Assembly (NCBI RefSeq): GCF_002575655.3
Contig: NC_053035.3
Location: 503,966,601-504,030,600 of the forward strand
Source: Aegilops tauschii subsp. strangulata
Lineage: Eukaryota > Streptophyta > Magnoliopsida > Poales > Poaceae
Length of the DNA: 64,000 nucleotides
Direction: 5' to 3'
Position 1 is the first letter of the stretch. The number at the start of each line of letters is the position of its first letter. Shown one piece after another: positions 48,540-59,195 of this stretch. The notes under the pieces are model-generated. The model searched no databases. It saw only the letters and a list, made by a program, of their open reading frames with translations, and was not told the origin of the DNA. A program made the translations under genes and the position numbers.

Positions 48540-49680
48540 CATACATCGCCCACAGTAAAACTAGCAGCTGCGGGCATTCATGTTTGCACTGCAATAAAAA
48601 ACTCATCAACCAGGCAGCCCGCCTCCAGTACTCATTCGAAGACCCTACACTACATGCCTGCAATATTCAACGGACTGCATTGTTTGTGACTCGCCGAGAT
48701 AAAAAAATATACGTATATGTTAACATCAGCTGCATGGCACATGTTCACGGAGACACCCTGATGCTTCTTCAGCAACACCCTGACTAGGGTCCTGAGTGTG
48801 TCACCTGGCAGTGGAGTACATGCATGATGCATTCCCTGGAGATGGAGTGGAAAGGCTGGTGAGGAACACAAGAAAACAGGGCCTGAATAACGATAGGAAT
48901 GGTAGTGACACTCACTACCAGTGTAGGCAGGCATGACTCAACTCATCAGAACCGATTAGTAACATGATAAACCATAAAATCATGCAAGCAGTGGCCTGCC
49001 TACACAGGCAGTGTGCTGAAATTCGAGTCATCCAACATGTCAAACTGGATTTTAATCATTAATTGAAACTCCAAAACATGAATGCAGGTTATGTCATCAG
49101 ATGGTAATGTGGGCTACCTTCTGAACCTTGAATGCCAAGGATCAGCTCAGTGCACGCAATGCAGAATCATTGCACAACATATTGAGTTCCCCGATCAACA
49201 GTTGAGTACTGTAACTGTAATCCTATGATACTTAAGAATACGATGCAACAACCCCCTGGATGGAGAGACAAAAGATCATGCTGTTGTAGTGCAAAACCAT
49301 CCACGTAAGTTTATTCTGTACGAAAAGAGTGACACGCCACTTGATAGATAGGACTGTGTGCTTCTTGAGCCATCTCAAAGAGAAAGTAAACACTAGCACC
49401 TACTGAGAATGTTGAATGTTCTGTGATAGGATTATACAAGAAAAAGGATTTTATTTCAAGAACCTGGATGCTTGAGGAAATTTTAAAAAACTTATATGGA
49501 TGCTTGAGGAAATTTAAAAAACTTTATGTTTACATGGAACTGAATCCACACGTATGGAGATTACAGAGAACTTGAGATGCTGGTACATCATTTACTTATA
49601 TGCACATGCCAACTATCAGGATAATCCCTAAAGACAGATGAACCGAAAAATTGCACCACAACTAGCAGCAGAAGAATTAC
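48540..49680. other. Unassigned DNA left of the PAIR1-like remnant
   Basis: No clear coding block. A 25-bp phrase around GGATGCTTGAGGAAATTT is repeated near 49467 and 49500. It may include downstream intron or 3' sequence of the PAIR1-like remnant, which is read leftwards. Confidence 0.4.
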
Positions 49681-50860
49681 CTCCATATCGTTTGTAAGAA
49701 CCCTGAAGATGTCACCTCGCCATGCAATTGCCTTAAATCTGCTTGCACTTGTTATTCGTAGACTGAAACGATCAAAGACATCACCATGCAATTTCCTTAA
49801 ATCTGCTTGCACTTGTTATGCGCAGACTGAAACGATCAAAGACATCTCATTCAGTTTGCAGGTGCGAGAGTTCAGGCATTCAGCAGATCAGGGTTGCTTT
49901 TCATGCTGCCTCTAGAAAGTACTTTGAGATCTTTTTTCCCTTTAATCAGTGATAATATGTTTGAATAAATCATAAAAAAGACTGTCTGCGCAAACAACGA
50001 AATAGTAGGACGAAGCCATCAACTATCCTTACAATTTGCTGAAGTGTATCCTCTAAAGAGATCAACCTTTGCTGCACCCTACCACCTGCACATAGCAAAC
50101 AAATACAGTACCATTCAATTATTTGAGCACCAGTTTGTCAAATTAGTGTGATGCACCAGTTGGCAAATTAGACAAGATTGGAGTGCAAAAGGTCATGAGC
50201 AAAGCAGAAGCTGCTGCAATGCCTGTTATGATCAGCAGCACCGGGACTTACAATCAGTCGACGCCTCCTTCATGGCTCCGTTCAACTGGATAACATCAGT
50301 TTGTACCATGTCCAGTCCCATCCCCACATTGTGTACCGAACCTGCCAGCTGCTGAAATCTGCGCTCATCATCCTCGTTATTAACCTGACCTGTAAAAAAA
50401 AACTACCATCAAGCAGACCAGACAAAATGTGCCATGTTAATGTGGCAGTTTAATGATGGTGGGCTCTAGATAGAGAACGGCTTCCGGTGCTCCTTCTACT
50501 ATGAAAGCACACGCCAGTTCAGTTTACATGCCCAGTAAATGAGATTAAATAGAAAACAGAGGTGAACTAGATAGCTGTTGTGAAGTCTGTGTGAAATGGG
50601 ATCCCAATGTTAGATCTATCAGATGCAGTACTTGGGCTTGAGAGCTTACATGTGGTGTCTTCGGGAGAGGGGTTCCGGTGGTGGCTAATGCTGTTCGATA
50701 TCATTGCCAGTTGCTGCTTGGGTTCTTCTTGTGCATGAGACACTGAACTAGGAGGAACGGAACATGGAGGAATATTTTGTAACTAGTGAGTTCTGAAGTA
50801 GAGAGACAAGTGCTGTGAGTGAAACATTTAGCAGAAAGAGGATGGTTAGTTTGGACACCC
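49681..50860 (-). pseudogene. PAIR1-like: PAIR1/PRD3-like meiotic gene remnant
   Basis: Minus-strand exons with consistent phases: an upstream exon ending at 50650 (HAQEEPKQQLAMISNS), then 50389-50252 (FQQLAGSVHNVGMGLDMVQT, LNGAMKEASTD) and 50084-50033 (LISLEDTLQQI), and finally a block ending at 49681 with QADLRKLHGDVF and IFRVLTNDME. Donors GTAAG or GTAAT and acceptors ACAG and GCAG bound them. Order and sequence resemble the central coiled-coil part of rice PAIR1 (PRD3 in Arabidopsis), which is needed for meiotic double-strand-break formation. The upstream exon carries an in-frame stop before the recognisable part, and the last block has a 64-bp duplication that breaks the frame. N- and C-terminal thirds are not recognised. 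It is most likely a pseudogene; identification is from memory of the rice protein. Confidence 0.65.
49721..49848 (-). repeat. 64-bp tandem duplication within the PAIR1-like exon
   Basis: Two adjacent copies, 49721-49784 and 49785-49848, both starting CATGCAATT, differ at a few positions. 64 is not a multiple of three, so the duplication shifts the reading frame of the exon. Confidence 0.88.
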
Positions 50861-51041
50861 TGACCCTCATGTTTCAGACGCATCAGGAAACCATTGAGGA
50901 CGAACAGAGGTTGCATACAACGGACTGCATCTACAATACCGGCGTCAGTCCGGCAGAAGCAAGGCAAATGCAGATAAACTAGCTGAGACCCTGACCCTCA
51001 TGCTTCAGACTTTGAGTACATGTGCAACAAACAGAAATACC

Positions 51042-51121
51042 AGTAGATTGGCCGTTCATTCACAAGATGAAGACAACCATGGCAGGAACAGTAGATTGGC
51101 CGTTCATTCACAAGATGAAGA
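51042..51121. repeat. 32-bp direct repeat at 48-bp spacing
   Basis: AGTAGATTGGCCGTTCATTC and the 12 bases after it occur at 51042-51073 and again at 51090-51121. The segment lies upstream of the recognisable PAIR1-like exons. Confidence 0.85.
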
Positions 51122-51248
51122 TTGCACAGGCAAACATATAATCAGTTGGAAATTGCACCGGTTTCAGTCTGATGCTATTCTTTCTGAACACTAGCAGATT
51201 ATACCAAGTTTCCAATCAGATAATCAATCAAACAGCAGGGAGGAGGCG

Positions 51249-51733
51249 CTATGCGGTTGCGGTTGCGTACGAGGCCTGATGGCGCGCGGGCGTGGGTCTG
51301 TGGAGGCTGCCGTTGATGGAGGCCACCGAATCCGAGAGCCGCGGCTGCTGGGGGTGCAGGAGCGACGCGACACCGATGCCCGGCGAGTAGCAGCGCCTGG
51401 GGCCGATGGCCGGATGCCGCCGAGGAAGCAGCGGGCGCACTCCCCCTCCCGGACGCCGGCGCCGCGGAAGAAGCGGGCGCAATCTCCCACGCCCGCCGCT
51501 CCTGTTCCGGGACTGGATCATCTCATGTTTCAGCAGCAGCAGCAGCGGACGGAGAGTGGGGGAGAGGAAACGGAGGAGTTGGCGTGGAGGTCGCAGGCGC
51601 TGTTGGTCCCGAGACTCATCGCATCCTCTTCCCGGACTCGGATACGGCGGCGGCCATCGCCGGCGAACGAGGAGGAGCGGAGCACCTGAACTTCATCCAC
51701 ACTGACGAAAAAAGAATACGCCGGTTGGACCAA
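51249..51733. other. GC-rich block, possible first-exon or promoter region
   Basis: An abrupt GC-rich block with a CAG run near 51531-51550 and open frames on both strands. It sits where the 5' end of the minus-strand PAIR1-like gene would be expected, but neither strand gives sequence I can match to PAIR1. A plus-strand ORF from 51279 to 51689 is basic and low in complexity and has no domain. Confidence 0.35.
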
Positions 51734-51976
51734 AGAAAATTCGAACCGCAGGGATGCCTGAACGGACGCTCAAGATTCATCCGCGCAAGAGGAAATCAAC
51801 GGTTGTCGTCAACCAGGAGCTCCCCTGTTAACTTCACGCTGTTGTGCTATTAAACGCTCGCAGCATTCTGTGCATCGGATGCTTGTATTCAAATTATCAA
51901 TCTGTGTTATCTGAAAGTGAATTGATCGGCTATCTCTTGTGTGTGTTCTTATTGATCATTGATTGCTCTTAACAAT

Positions 51977-52420
51977 TGGTATCAGTAGCTAGTCGATTTT
52001 CATCGGCGGGATGATCGGAGGAGTAGTGGTTGGGTTTCGACTTTGTAAAATCCCACTAGCGTTCCCGGTCAGGGCGGTGGTAGACGACACCAATCGGTGG
52101 CAATTATTTGGCGACGAAAGGGGGAGGCCACCAGCGAGGGCTCTGTAAGCATCCCCGCGGTAAAATTCTTGAGTTGTGTTCGATCCGGCCATGGGGCACT
52201 CCCATGAAGCACACCAAGATCACCGAGGAGCTTGACGCACCTACGTGGTGAGGGGATGGTGATGGGGCTCAAGGAGGACAATATCCTTGAGCAAGTTGAT
52301 GATGTGAACACGTGTTTGGTAATGGTGGAATCACTTGAGAAACAACTCGACGTCGTTGAAGTGTCGGTGGAGAAAAAAATTGAGGCGCGGACCAATATCT
52401 TCTCTCTTCTGAAGAAAGTG
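51977..52420 (+). mobile_element. Possible retrotransposon primer site and leader/gag fragment
   Basis: TGGTATCAG at 51977-51985 follows TTAACAAT, as at the junction of many plant LTRs with their primer site. A short open stretch at 52232-52420 with a coiled-coil look (VESLEKQLDVVEVSVEKKIE) could be the start of a gag-like protein. No partner LTR was identified. Confidence 0.35.
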
Positions 52421-52423
52421 TGA

Positions 52424-52989
52424 GGTGATACACGCCACCCGCCCACCCATGCATCTTCGGTGAAAGAGTCTAGTGCAACAAATTGCAAAACAACCCCCAA
52501 CATATATATGAAATTGGAAGGAAATTGAACAAGAAGTAGAAACATTGGTTCAGTTGCGACTACACAGCAAATTCAGTTATAATCACCTAAATCTAAAAAT
52601 CAGAACACTACACAAATCCAGTGCAAGTATAAAAGGGCATCGCATTCTTCTGAATACAAAAGGTCCTAGTGGTTTTTTTCACTAATTATGAGGACAATCC
52701 TTTTGGGTGAATCAGACAAGTGAACAAGTATTTTCCAACTGGTTCAAGCACCTGTTGAGTGCAAGGTTGATTACACGAGCCGCCACACCCAATAAGAGAC
52801 ACCCAAGACCACCAACAAGTAAGGAGCCTACACCTCCTAAAGAAACCATGGGACGATGTATCGTTGACACCAAGTTATCGCTGGAGAGTGCTAACCACCC
52901 TCTTGTCTTGGGTCGTGGTATATTCTTTCTGCATGCTGACGGCGAGGTCACGTCTATTAGATAAGAGACAAATGAGACCACCCTACGCC
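52424..52989. other. Unassigned DNA
   Basis: No domain or repeat recognised. A 85-codon open frame at 52707-52964 lacks recognisable features. Confidence 0.45.
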
Positions 52990-53440
52990 GCGAAGAAGGT
53001 TCATTTGTTTTGCACCAAACATTTTTTTTACATTGCATAAACATTTTTCTAAATGCCACAGACATATTTTTGGTATGCGTCATGTACATTTCTTTTAATG
53101 ATAGGAAATACTTTTCAAAAACTACGTGTACATTGTATAAATTTTCTCTAAAAATGTGACAAACTTATTTGTGGAACGCGTGAACTTTTTTTTTTAAATG
53201 CCACGAAACATTTTGTTAAAACTATGCGAACATTTTTTACATTGTATAAACTTTTTTAAATGTCACGAATATTTTTTGGAATGCTTAAACAATTTCTTTG
53301 AATGGAAGATTTTTTTTAAAAAAAATACGTGCACATGCTGTTGTAATTTTTCTAAAAAATAAGTTTTGTAAATATATATATTTAGAACATTTCTGAAAAT
53401 AAAAAAAATGTTTGAAAAACAACAAAGAAGCGGAGAAGAA
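52990..53440. repeat. AT-rich array of degenerate ACATTTTT words
   Basis: Repeated loose words such as GCATAAACATTTTTCTAAAT and GCGAACATTTTTTACATTG recur with related spacing. It resembles 43200-44200 in style but not in exact sequence. Confidence 0.6.
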
Positions 53441-53596
53441 GATACTTGGGCCGGCCCAATATGTAGAGACGGGGAGGGCGAGAAAAAGCAGCGCCCTTAA
53501 TTTTTTTTTATTAGAGGAAAATATTCCACTAAAGAAATATTAGGGAAAAATATACTCCCCCACCCACCCACACCCTTTCAACCAACTCCAAAACCT

Positions 53597-53898
53597 GCGA
53601 ACCAACCTGTGGTTTGATGGTTAGAGGGACTGTGGGTATCCCCAGCCCACCAGGGTTCAAATCATGGTGCACGCATTTATTCCTGGATTTATTTCAGGAT
53701 TTCCGGCGATGCGCATTCAGTGGGAGGAGACGTTCCCTTCGACGACGAGGTGCCTATGGTGACTTCGTAAATTTCAAGATGATATGTCGGCTCAGTCATT
53801 CGGAGATGCTCATAGGGGTAGGGTGTGCGTGTGTGCGTTCATAGGAGTGAGTGTATGCGCGTGTATATGAGCGCTTGCATCTGTACTGTGTTTAAAAA
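53597..53898 (+). mobile_element. tRNA-derived SINE with perfect target duplication
   Basis: An internal RNA polymerase III promoter is visible: A box TGGTTAGAGGG (53618-53628) and B box GGTTCAAATC (53654-53663). A body known from many Triticeae loci follows, and the element ends in TTTAAAAA. The 13-bp sequence AACTCCAAAACCT flanks it exactly at 53584-53596 and 53899-53911, the hallmark of LINE-driven insertion. GTGTGCGTGTGTGCG-type sequence near the 3' end is part of the family. Confidence 0.9.
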
Positions 53899-53911
53899 AA
53901 CTCCAAAACCT

Positions 53912-55466
53912 AATATTTAGCCCCTCGAATCTGCCAAATGGACCTAAAAAATGCCAAACCGAATAAGTCTCCCGCTCTAAGTCGTTTTGCTCATTTGATA
54001 GGTGGTATTGAGTTGAGGATGACGACGTTTGTGGTGTCAATGTTGCACGGTAGTTGTTTGATGAAATGGTGATAACCGCTGCGTGTGCCCGGGATGTGGT
54101 TGTGCAGGGTGGCGAGGAGCCTCGTGACTCACAGGATTTTTGATGATGTGTCATACAATAAATAAGGGAAGAGAGGAAGGTTGTATGTACATGAACCAAC
54201 ACCCCTTGCACAAGCTCCAATGTAGAATGAGAGATAGCACCTCATTTATTATCTCACATCCTATTGGGCAAACTAGATACAAACCATTGGAGTTGTTGTG
54301 TGTTAAGGTGTTGGTTGATGACATGGCATATTTTACCAACAAGCTAACATACAAACTGTTGGAGATGCCCTAAATGGTTTTTTCTTGCACCCAGCATGCC
54401 TGTTGGGAGGCGATACAAGCTACCAAACGCGTCCTACGATGCGCGCGCCGTCTTTGCCAGCTAGCTTGGGTCCTCGTGACCGATTTGGGAAATGTGGTAC
54501 ATGTTGTTGTCATCTATGCAAACTAGATCCGAGCAGTGGTGAAGCCACGTATAAGCTGGGTAGTCAACTGACTACCGAGCTTTTTGATGAAACTAGCATA
54601 TAGATGTAGAAATGTTGGAACACATTTGTATAAATTCATATATTTGACTACACATTTTAAAGTTGACTACACAAGACTACATTTCTGGCATCGCCACTGG
54701 ATCCGAGAGAGGGAGAGGGGGCGCGCAAAGTAGACAAGGTGAAACGAGAAGGAGGGCAATGGTAGTGACGAGAAGGAAGTGACAGGAACCGGCCGCGCAT
54801 GGCCTGTAGTCAAGCTTACAAAACGGTCCATCAATCTACTAACAACGCGTTTGGTTGGGGGAGTAGGACGCGGGGAATGGGAGTTCACAGGGTGTGAGGT
54901 TCAACGTCCCATGATTGGTTCAGGTACATGGGAATTCATCGGGGAAGGGGAATTTGAGGGTGAAACTCCCGCATATCTCATCCCAGGTAGGGGCAGGTAA
55001 TTGAGTCGAGGGAGAGGGAATTGCATGGCCATTTTCTTAAAATGCCCCTCTTGTCTCTTTGTGTGCTTGTTAAGAAACCAATATGTGATTATGAATCGCA
55101 ATGTTGTACATGAAGCCAAAGAGAGCAAGAGTTTGAAACTAGATTGGGAGTGCAAAACTAGGTCTGAGAATTCGTATTGTGTGTTAGTTTGTATTGTGTG
55201 TTTAATTAAACTAAACTGAATACAGTATAAATCGTGTATAAATTGTGTTTCTTTTTTCATATATAAATTCACATTCTCCTATCAAATTCCTAGTATAAAT
55301 CCCTTTCAATCACCAAACAAGGGAATAGGAGTAGAAGTCTATTTCCCACGTCCAAACCCCCCAGCAAACTCCCACTGTTTCCTCTCCCCTGGCGGCTTCA
55401 ACCCTAGCCGCCGGCAGGAGAGGCCAGTCTTCCAGCGTCATCCTCCGGCGGCCCCTCTCTACCGGC
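53912..55466. other. Unassigned DNA with candidate MITE edges and a gene-like GC-rich end
   Basis: CTGTTGGAGATGCCC at about 54357 resembles a Tourist/Harbinger MITE end, but I could not find the partner. GCGTTTGGTTGGGGGAG near 54847 and ATCACCAAACAAGGG near 55309 are roughly inverted and may bound a 470-bp Harbinger-like insert. The last 90 bases (55380-55466) are GC-rich with CCCTAGCCGCC, like a 5' UTR or first exon, cut by the Angela insertion. Confidence 0.35.
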
Positions 55467-57203
55467 TGTTGGAAATATGCCCTAGAGGCAATAATAAAAT
55501 GGTTATTATTGTATTTCCTTGTTCATGATAATTGTCTATTGTTCATGCTATAATTGTATTAACTGGAAACCGTAATACATGTGTGAATACATAGACCACA
55601 ACATGTCCCTAGTAAGCCTCTGGTTGACTAGCTCATTGATCAATAGATGGTTATGGTTTCCTGACCATGGACATTGGATGCCATTGATAACGGGATCATA
55701 TCATTAGGAGAATGATGTGATGGACAAGACCCAATCCTAAGCATAACACAAGACTGTGTAGTTCGTTTGCTAACAACTTTTCTAATGTCAAGTATTGTTT
55801 CCTTAGACCATGAGATTGTGCAACTCCCGGATACCGTACGAATGCTTTGGGTGTACCAAACGTCACAACGTAACTGGGTGGCTATAAAGGTGCACTACAG
55901 GTATCTCCGAAAGTGTCTGTTGGGTTGGCACGAATCGAGACTGGGATTTGTCACTCCGTATGACGGAGAGGTATCTCTGGGCCCACTCGGTAATGCATCA
56001 TCATAATGAGCTCAATGTGACTAAGTAGTTAGTCACGGGATCATGCATTACGGAACGAGTAAAGTGACTTGCCAATAACGAGATTGAACGATGTATTGGG
56101 ATACCGACGATCGAATCTCGGGCAAGTAACATACCGATAGACAAAGGGAATTGTATACGGGATTGATTGAATCCCCGACATCGTGGTTCATCCGATGAGA
56201 TCATCGTGGAACATGTGGGAGCCAATATGGGTATCCAGATCCCGCTATTGGTTATTGGCCGGAGAGGTGTCCTGGTCATGTCTGCATGGTTCCCGAACCC
56301 GTAGGGTCTACACACTTAAGGTTCGGTGACGCTAGAGTTGTTATGGGAAATAGTATGTGGTTACCGAAGGTTGTTCGGAGTCCCGGATGAGATCCCGGAC
56401 ATGACGAGGAGTTCCGGAATGGTCCGGCGGTGAAGATCGATATATTGGACGAAGGGTATTGGAGTCCGGAAGTGTTCCGGGGGTACCAGGCTATGGCCAG
56501 CATGACCGAAAGGTGTTTCGGGAGCCCCGGCAAGTGTTGTAGGGCCTCATGGGCCAAAGGGGAAGGGGCAAACCATCCCACTAAGGGGTGGTGCGCCCCC
56601 CACACCCTTTCCCACGTTACTTGGGGAGGTGGGGCGCCTCCACCTGGCTTGGGAGGCAAGCCTCCACCTGCTTGGATTGGGGGGCAAGTCTCCCTAGGAT
56701 TTTCCCTAGGGAGATCCAATCTGCTTGGCCGTCGCCCCCTAGGGGAAACCCTAGGGCGCCTCCCCCTCTCCCCTTGCCCCTATATATAGTGGAGGGGTGG
56801 GAGGGCAGCCACACCCCTTCCCTTGGCGCAGCCCTCTCCTCCTCCTCCGTAGTGCTTAGCGAAGCTCTGCCGGAGAACCACGAGCTCCATTGCCACCACG
56901 CCGTCGTGCTGCTGGAGTTCTCCCTCAACTTCTCATCTCCCCTTGCTGGATCAAGAAGGAGGAGACGTCCCCGGGCTGTACGTGTGTTGAACACGGAGGC
57001 ACCGTCCGTTCGGCGCTAGATCGGATCTTCCGCGATTTGAATCGCCGCGAGTACGACTCCATCAACCGCGTTCTTGTAACGCTTCCGCTTAGCGATCTTC
57101 AAGGGTATGAAGATGCACTCCCTCTCTCTCGTTGCTAGCATCTCCTAGATTGATCTTGGTGACACGTAGGAATTTTTTTGAATTATTACTACGTTCCCCA
57201 ACA
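55467..57203 (+). repeat. 5' LTR of the second Angela-type element
   Basis: 1737 bp from TGTTGGAAATATGCC to GTTCCCCAACA. It differs clearly from the first Angela LTRs in the stretch 56340-56800 (U3 promoter part), while the start and end are close. TATATATAG near 56780 is the likely TATA box. Confidence 0.9.
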
Positions 57204-57204
57204 G

Positions 57205-57222
57205 TGGCATCATGAGCCAGGT
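57205..57222 (+). other. Primer-binding site of the second Angela-type element
   Basis: TGGCATCATGAGCCAGGT directly after the LTR, a diverged initiator tRNA-Met complement (TGGTATCAGAGC type). Confidence 0.75.
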
Positions 57223-58498
57223 CTATGCGTAGATTCTATGCACGAGTAGAACACAAAGTAGTTGTGGGCGATGATTTGTTCAATTTGCTTACCGTTACTA
57301 GTCTTATCTTGATTCGGCGGCATTGTGGGATGAAGCGGCCCAGACCGACCTTACACGTACTCTTACGTGAGACAGGTTCCACTGACTGACATGCACTTGA
57401 TGCATAAGGTGGCTAGCGGGTGTCTGTCTCTCCCACTTTACTCGGATCGGATTAGATGAAGAGGGTCCTCATGAAGGGTAAATAGCAATTGGGATATCAC
57501 CGTTGTGGCTTTTGCGTAGGTAAGAAACGTTCTTGCTAGAAACCCATAGCAGCCACGTAAAACATGCAACAACAATTAGAGGACGTCTAACTTGTTTTTG
57601 CAGGGTATGCTATGTGATGTGATATGGCCAAAAGGATGTGATGAATTATATATATGTGATGTATGAGATTGATCATGTTCTTGTAATAGGAATCATGACT
57701 TGCATGTCGATGAGTATGACAACGGGCAGGAGCATAGGAGTTGTCTTAATTTATTGTATGACCTGCGTGTCAATGAAAAACGCCATGTAATTACTTTACT
57801 TTATTGCTAACCGTTAGCCATAGTAGTAGAAGTAATAGTTGGCGAGACAACTTCATGAAGACACGATGATGGAGATCATGGTGTCATGCCGGTGACGAAG
57901 GTGATCATGCCGCGCCTCAAAGATGGAGATCAAAAGGCGCAAGATGATACTGGCCATATCATGTCACTTTATGATTTGCATGTGATGTTTGTCATGTTTA
58001 CATCTTATTTGCTTAGAACGACGGTAGCATAAATAAGATGATCCCTCACTGAAATTTCAAGAGATGTGTTCCCCCTAACTGTGCACCGTTGCGAAGGTTC
58101 GTTGTTTCGAAGCACCGCGTGATGATCGGGTGTGATAGATTCTAACGTTCGCATACAACGGGTGTAAACCAGATTTACACATGCGAAACACTTAGGTTGA
58201 CTTGACGAGCCTAGCATGTACAGACATGGCCTCGGAACACAAGAGACCGAAAGGTCGAACATGAGTCGTATAGTAGATACGATCAACATGGATGTTCACC
58301 GTTGATGACTAGTCCATCTCACATGATGATCAGACACGGTCTAGTCGATTCGGATCATGTATCACTTAGATGACTAGAGGGATGTCTATCTAAGTGGGAG
58401 TTCATTAAATAATAAGATGAACTTAATTATCATGAACATAGTCAAAAGGTCTTTGCAAATTATGTCATAGCTTACGCTTTGGTTCTACTGTTTAAGAT
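57223..58498 (+). other. Untranslated leader of the second Angela-type element
   Basis: Non-coding sequence parallel to 33999-35267 of the first copy, with small indels. Confidence 0.75.
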
Positions 58499-59195
58499 AT
58501 GTTCCTAGAGAAAATTTAGTTGCAAGTTGATAGTAGAAATTATGCGGACTGGGTCCGTAAACTGAGGATTATCCTCATTGCTGCGCAGAAGGCTTATGTC
58601 CTTAATGCACTGCTCGGTGTGCTGAACCTCGAGCATCGTCTGTGGATGTTGCGAACATCTGACATACACGTTTTGATGACTACATGATAGTTCAGTGTGT
58701 AATGCTAACGGTTTAGAATTGAGGCGCCGAAGACGTTTTTGAAACGTCGCAGAACATATGAGATGTTCCGAAGACTGAAATTGGGATTTCAGACTAGTGC
58801 CCACATCAAGAGGTATGAGACCTCTGACAAGTTTCTTAAGCCTGCAAACTAAGGGAGAAAAACTCAATCGTTGAGCATGTGCTCAAATTGTCTGAGTACT
58901 ACAATCGCTTGAATCGAGTGGGAGTTAATCTTCCAAATGAGATAGTGATGGTTCTCCATAGTCACTGCCACCAAGCTATTAGACCTTCGTGATGAACTAT
59001 AACATATCAGGGATAGACATGATGATCCTTGAGCAACTCGCGATGTTTGACACCGGGAAAGTAGAAATCAAGTAGGAGCATCAATTGTTGATGGTTAGTA
59101 AAACCACTAGTTTCAAGAAGGGCAAGGGAAAGAAGGGATACTTCATGAAACGGCAAATCAGTTGCTGCTCTAGTAAAGAAACCCAAGGTTGAACC

